Positions 63,055 to 64,000 of a stretch of 64,000 nt of DNA are shown here, piece after piece. Origin of the DNA: Planctomycetaceae bacterium (GTDB taxonomy: Bacteria > Planctomycetota > Planctomycetia > Pirellulales > UBA1268). Each line of letters starts with the position of its first letter. Within the stretch, counting starts at the first letter, position 1. Position numbers and translations under genes: made by a program. Below the pieces are notes generated by a model that was not told the DNA's origin, did not search any database, and saw nothing but the letters and a program-made list of their open reading frames with translations. The stretch lies in assembly GCA_902629495.1 (NCBI GenBank), contig CACORA010000004.1, forward strand, positions 1 through 64,000, written 5' to 3'.

Positions 63055-64000
63055 ATGCATAATCATTCAACAAAAAATGGCAGGCGCTACGGAGTGGATA
63101 GACGATCATTTCTCAGATATGCGGCAATGGTATCAGCTATCCCGTATGCTCCGCTCCACGTTGCGGTTCCTGCTGGCCCGTCACCCGAATTTAGTGCATA
63201 TCCGTTTTCACTTGGTGTGGCATCTGGTGATCCGGAACCAACAGGTGTCGTGATCTGGACGCGGCTTGCCCCTCAACCGTTAGATGGTGGTGGGATGAGT
63301 CCAATGCCCGTTGTGGTGAAGTGGGAGGTTGCTCACGATGAACGGTTTGGACAGGTTGTGTGTCAGGGTGATGCACTGGCTACACCACAACTTGGCCACT
63401 CCGTACATGTAGAAGTAGAAGGCCTGCAACCGAATCAATGGTATTTTTATCGGTTTCATGTCGGGAATGAAAGCAGCCCAGTGGGTCGAACACGCACAAC
63501 ACCAACTATTGGTAGTGCTATCGATCGTATGCGTTTTGCTTTTACATCCTGTCAACATTACGAAAGTGGTTATTTTAATGGGTATCCGCACATGCAGTCA
63601 GATGATCCGGACCTGATTATTCATTTAGGCGACTACATCTATGAAGGTGCTGGAAATGAAAAACGGCAACGCAAGCATCTCGGTGGCGAAATCACTTCAC
63701 TGAATGACTATCGAACTAGGTATTCTCAGTATCGACTCGATACCCTGTTGCAGGAAGCACATCAGTCAGCGCCATGGCTTGTGACCTGGGATGACCATGA
63801 ATTTGATAATAACTATGCAGATTTCATTTCAGAGGAAGAAGGTGTATCTCCAGAAGAATTCCTTATCCGCCGAATGAATGCATATCAAGCATATTATGAA
63901 TTCATGCCGTTAAGACACCGTTCATTTCCGCATGGTCCACACATGAAGCTCTTTCGGAATTGTCGGTTTGGCAGCCTCGTGGATTTTCGTCTCCTTGACA
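63055..64000 (+). CDS. PhoD-type alkaline phosphatase, 5' part
   Basis: The first 315 codons are present; the frame is open at the right edge. The ATG at 63055 has AAGGTG about nine bases upstream. A Tat signal (DRRSFLRYAAMVSAI) is followed by the N-terminal PhoD domain (FSLGVASGDPEPTGVVIWTRL) and the metallophosphatase core: FTSCQHYESGYFNGY, LIIHLGDYIYEG, and WDDHEFDNNYAD. These are the Fe/Ca-binding and catalytic segments of PhoD, which releases phosphate from phosphodiesters and monoesters in the periplasm. Its presence in the same window as a PhoBR-like system is suggestive, but they are 60 kb apart. Confidence 0.92.
   Translation, partial: MHNHSTKNGRRYGVDRRSFLRYAAMVSAIPYAPLHVAVPAGPSPEFSAYPFSLGVASGDPEPTGVVIWTRLAPQPLDGGGMSPMPVVVKWEVAHDERFGQVVCQGDALATPQLGHSVHVEVEGLQPNQWYFYRFHVGNESSPVGRTRTTPTIGSAIDRMRFAFTSCQHYESGYFNGYPHMQSDDPDLIIHLGDYIYEGAGNEKRQRKHLGGEITSLNDYRTRYSQYRLDTLLQEAHQSAPWLVTWDDHEFDNNYADFISEEEGVSPEEFLIRRMNAYQAYYEFMPLRHRSFPHGPHMKLFRNCRFGSLVDFRLLD

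Overview
The window looks like a chromosomal segment of a planctomycete (Planctomycetota), and is bacterial throughout. The evidence is the gene content. It has a DUF1592/DUF1588-type 'planctomycete cytochrome' with its DUF1552 partner, a PVC-type dehydrogenase/cytochrome c fusion, a DUF1559 prepilin-like protein, four FG-GAP proteins (three with an ASPIC/UnbV domain), a CehA/McbA metallohydrolase and several Tat-exported proteins. BamA and a family-9 glycosyltransferase argue for a Gram-negative-type outer membrane. Hand-counted lines run from about 44% to 54% GC. Genus cannot be fixed from this.

Layout. 1-3000: 3' end of a LOG-family gene, then a PhoB/PhoR-type two-component system on the minus strand. 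3000-10050: a large SNF2 helicase and haem genes (hemE divergent from ccsA/hemX-like plus hemA). 10050-13650: a squalene-oxidase-repeat protein, an unknown protein, rpiB, and a YrdC-like/low-molecular-weight phosphatase fusion. 13840-17960: bamA plus glycosyltransferase. 18070-22600: an apparent minus-strand operon (aldo/keto reductase, FG-GAP protein, BaiN-type flavoprotein) and a divergent membrane protein. 22846-27349: DUF1592/DUF1552 pair, locally GC-richer. 27576-34532: esterase-like protein, an ABA4-like/propeller-cytochrome/redoxin operon, a lipoprotein and a DUF1559 gene with an intrinsic terminator. 34704-51608: TPR, FG-GAP/UnbV and cytochrome genes in three different architectures, with a Tat-exported sugar isomerase-like protein and a PVC fusion between them. 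51780-55542: an asparagine-synthase-like gene facing a translationally coupled radical SAM plus FAD-oxidoreductase pair, the best candidate for an undescribed biosynthetic system. 55739-64000: exported FAD oxidoreductase, CehA-type hydrolase, PhyH dioxygenase, trypsin-like protease, DUF202 protein and the 5' part of a PhoD-type alkaline phosphatase.

How the genes may work together. Much of the window encodes exported or membrane proteins for electron transfer and degradation of organic matter. Cytochrome c maturation (CcsA-like) and haem synthesis (HemA, HemE) would feed the several c-type cytochromes. Housekeeping genes (phoBR, hem, rpiB, bamA) are interspersed.

No rRNA, tRNA, CRISPR array, intact insertion sequence or prophage was recognised. 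No gap exceeds 300 bases without a gene. The longest gaps (22600-22845, 46537-46772, 27350-27575, 13632-13841) hold nothing firm apart from what is listed. Start codons were moved inward from the longest reading frame where a signal peptide or ribosome binding site favoured it.
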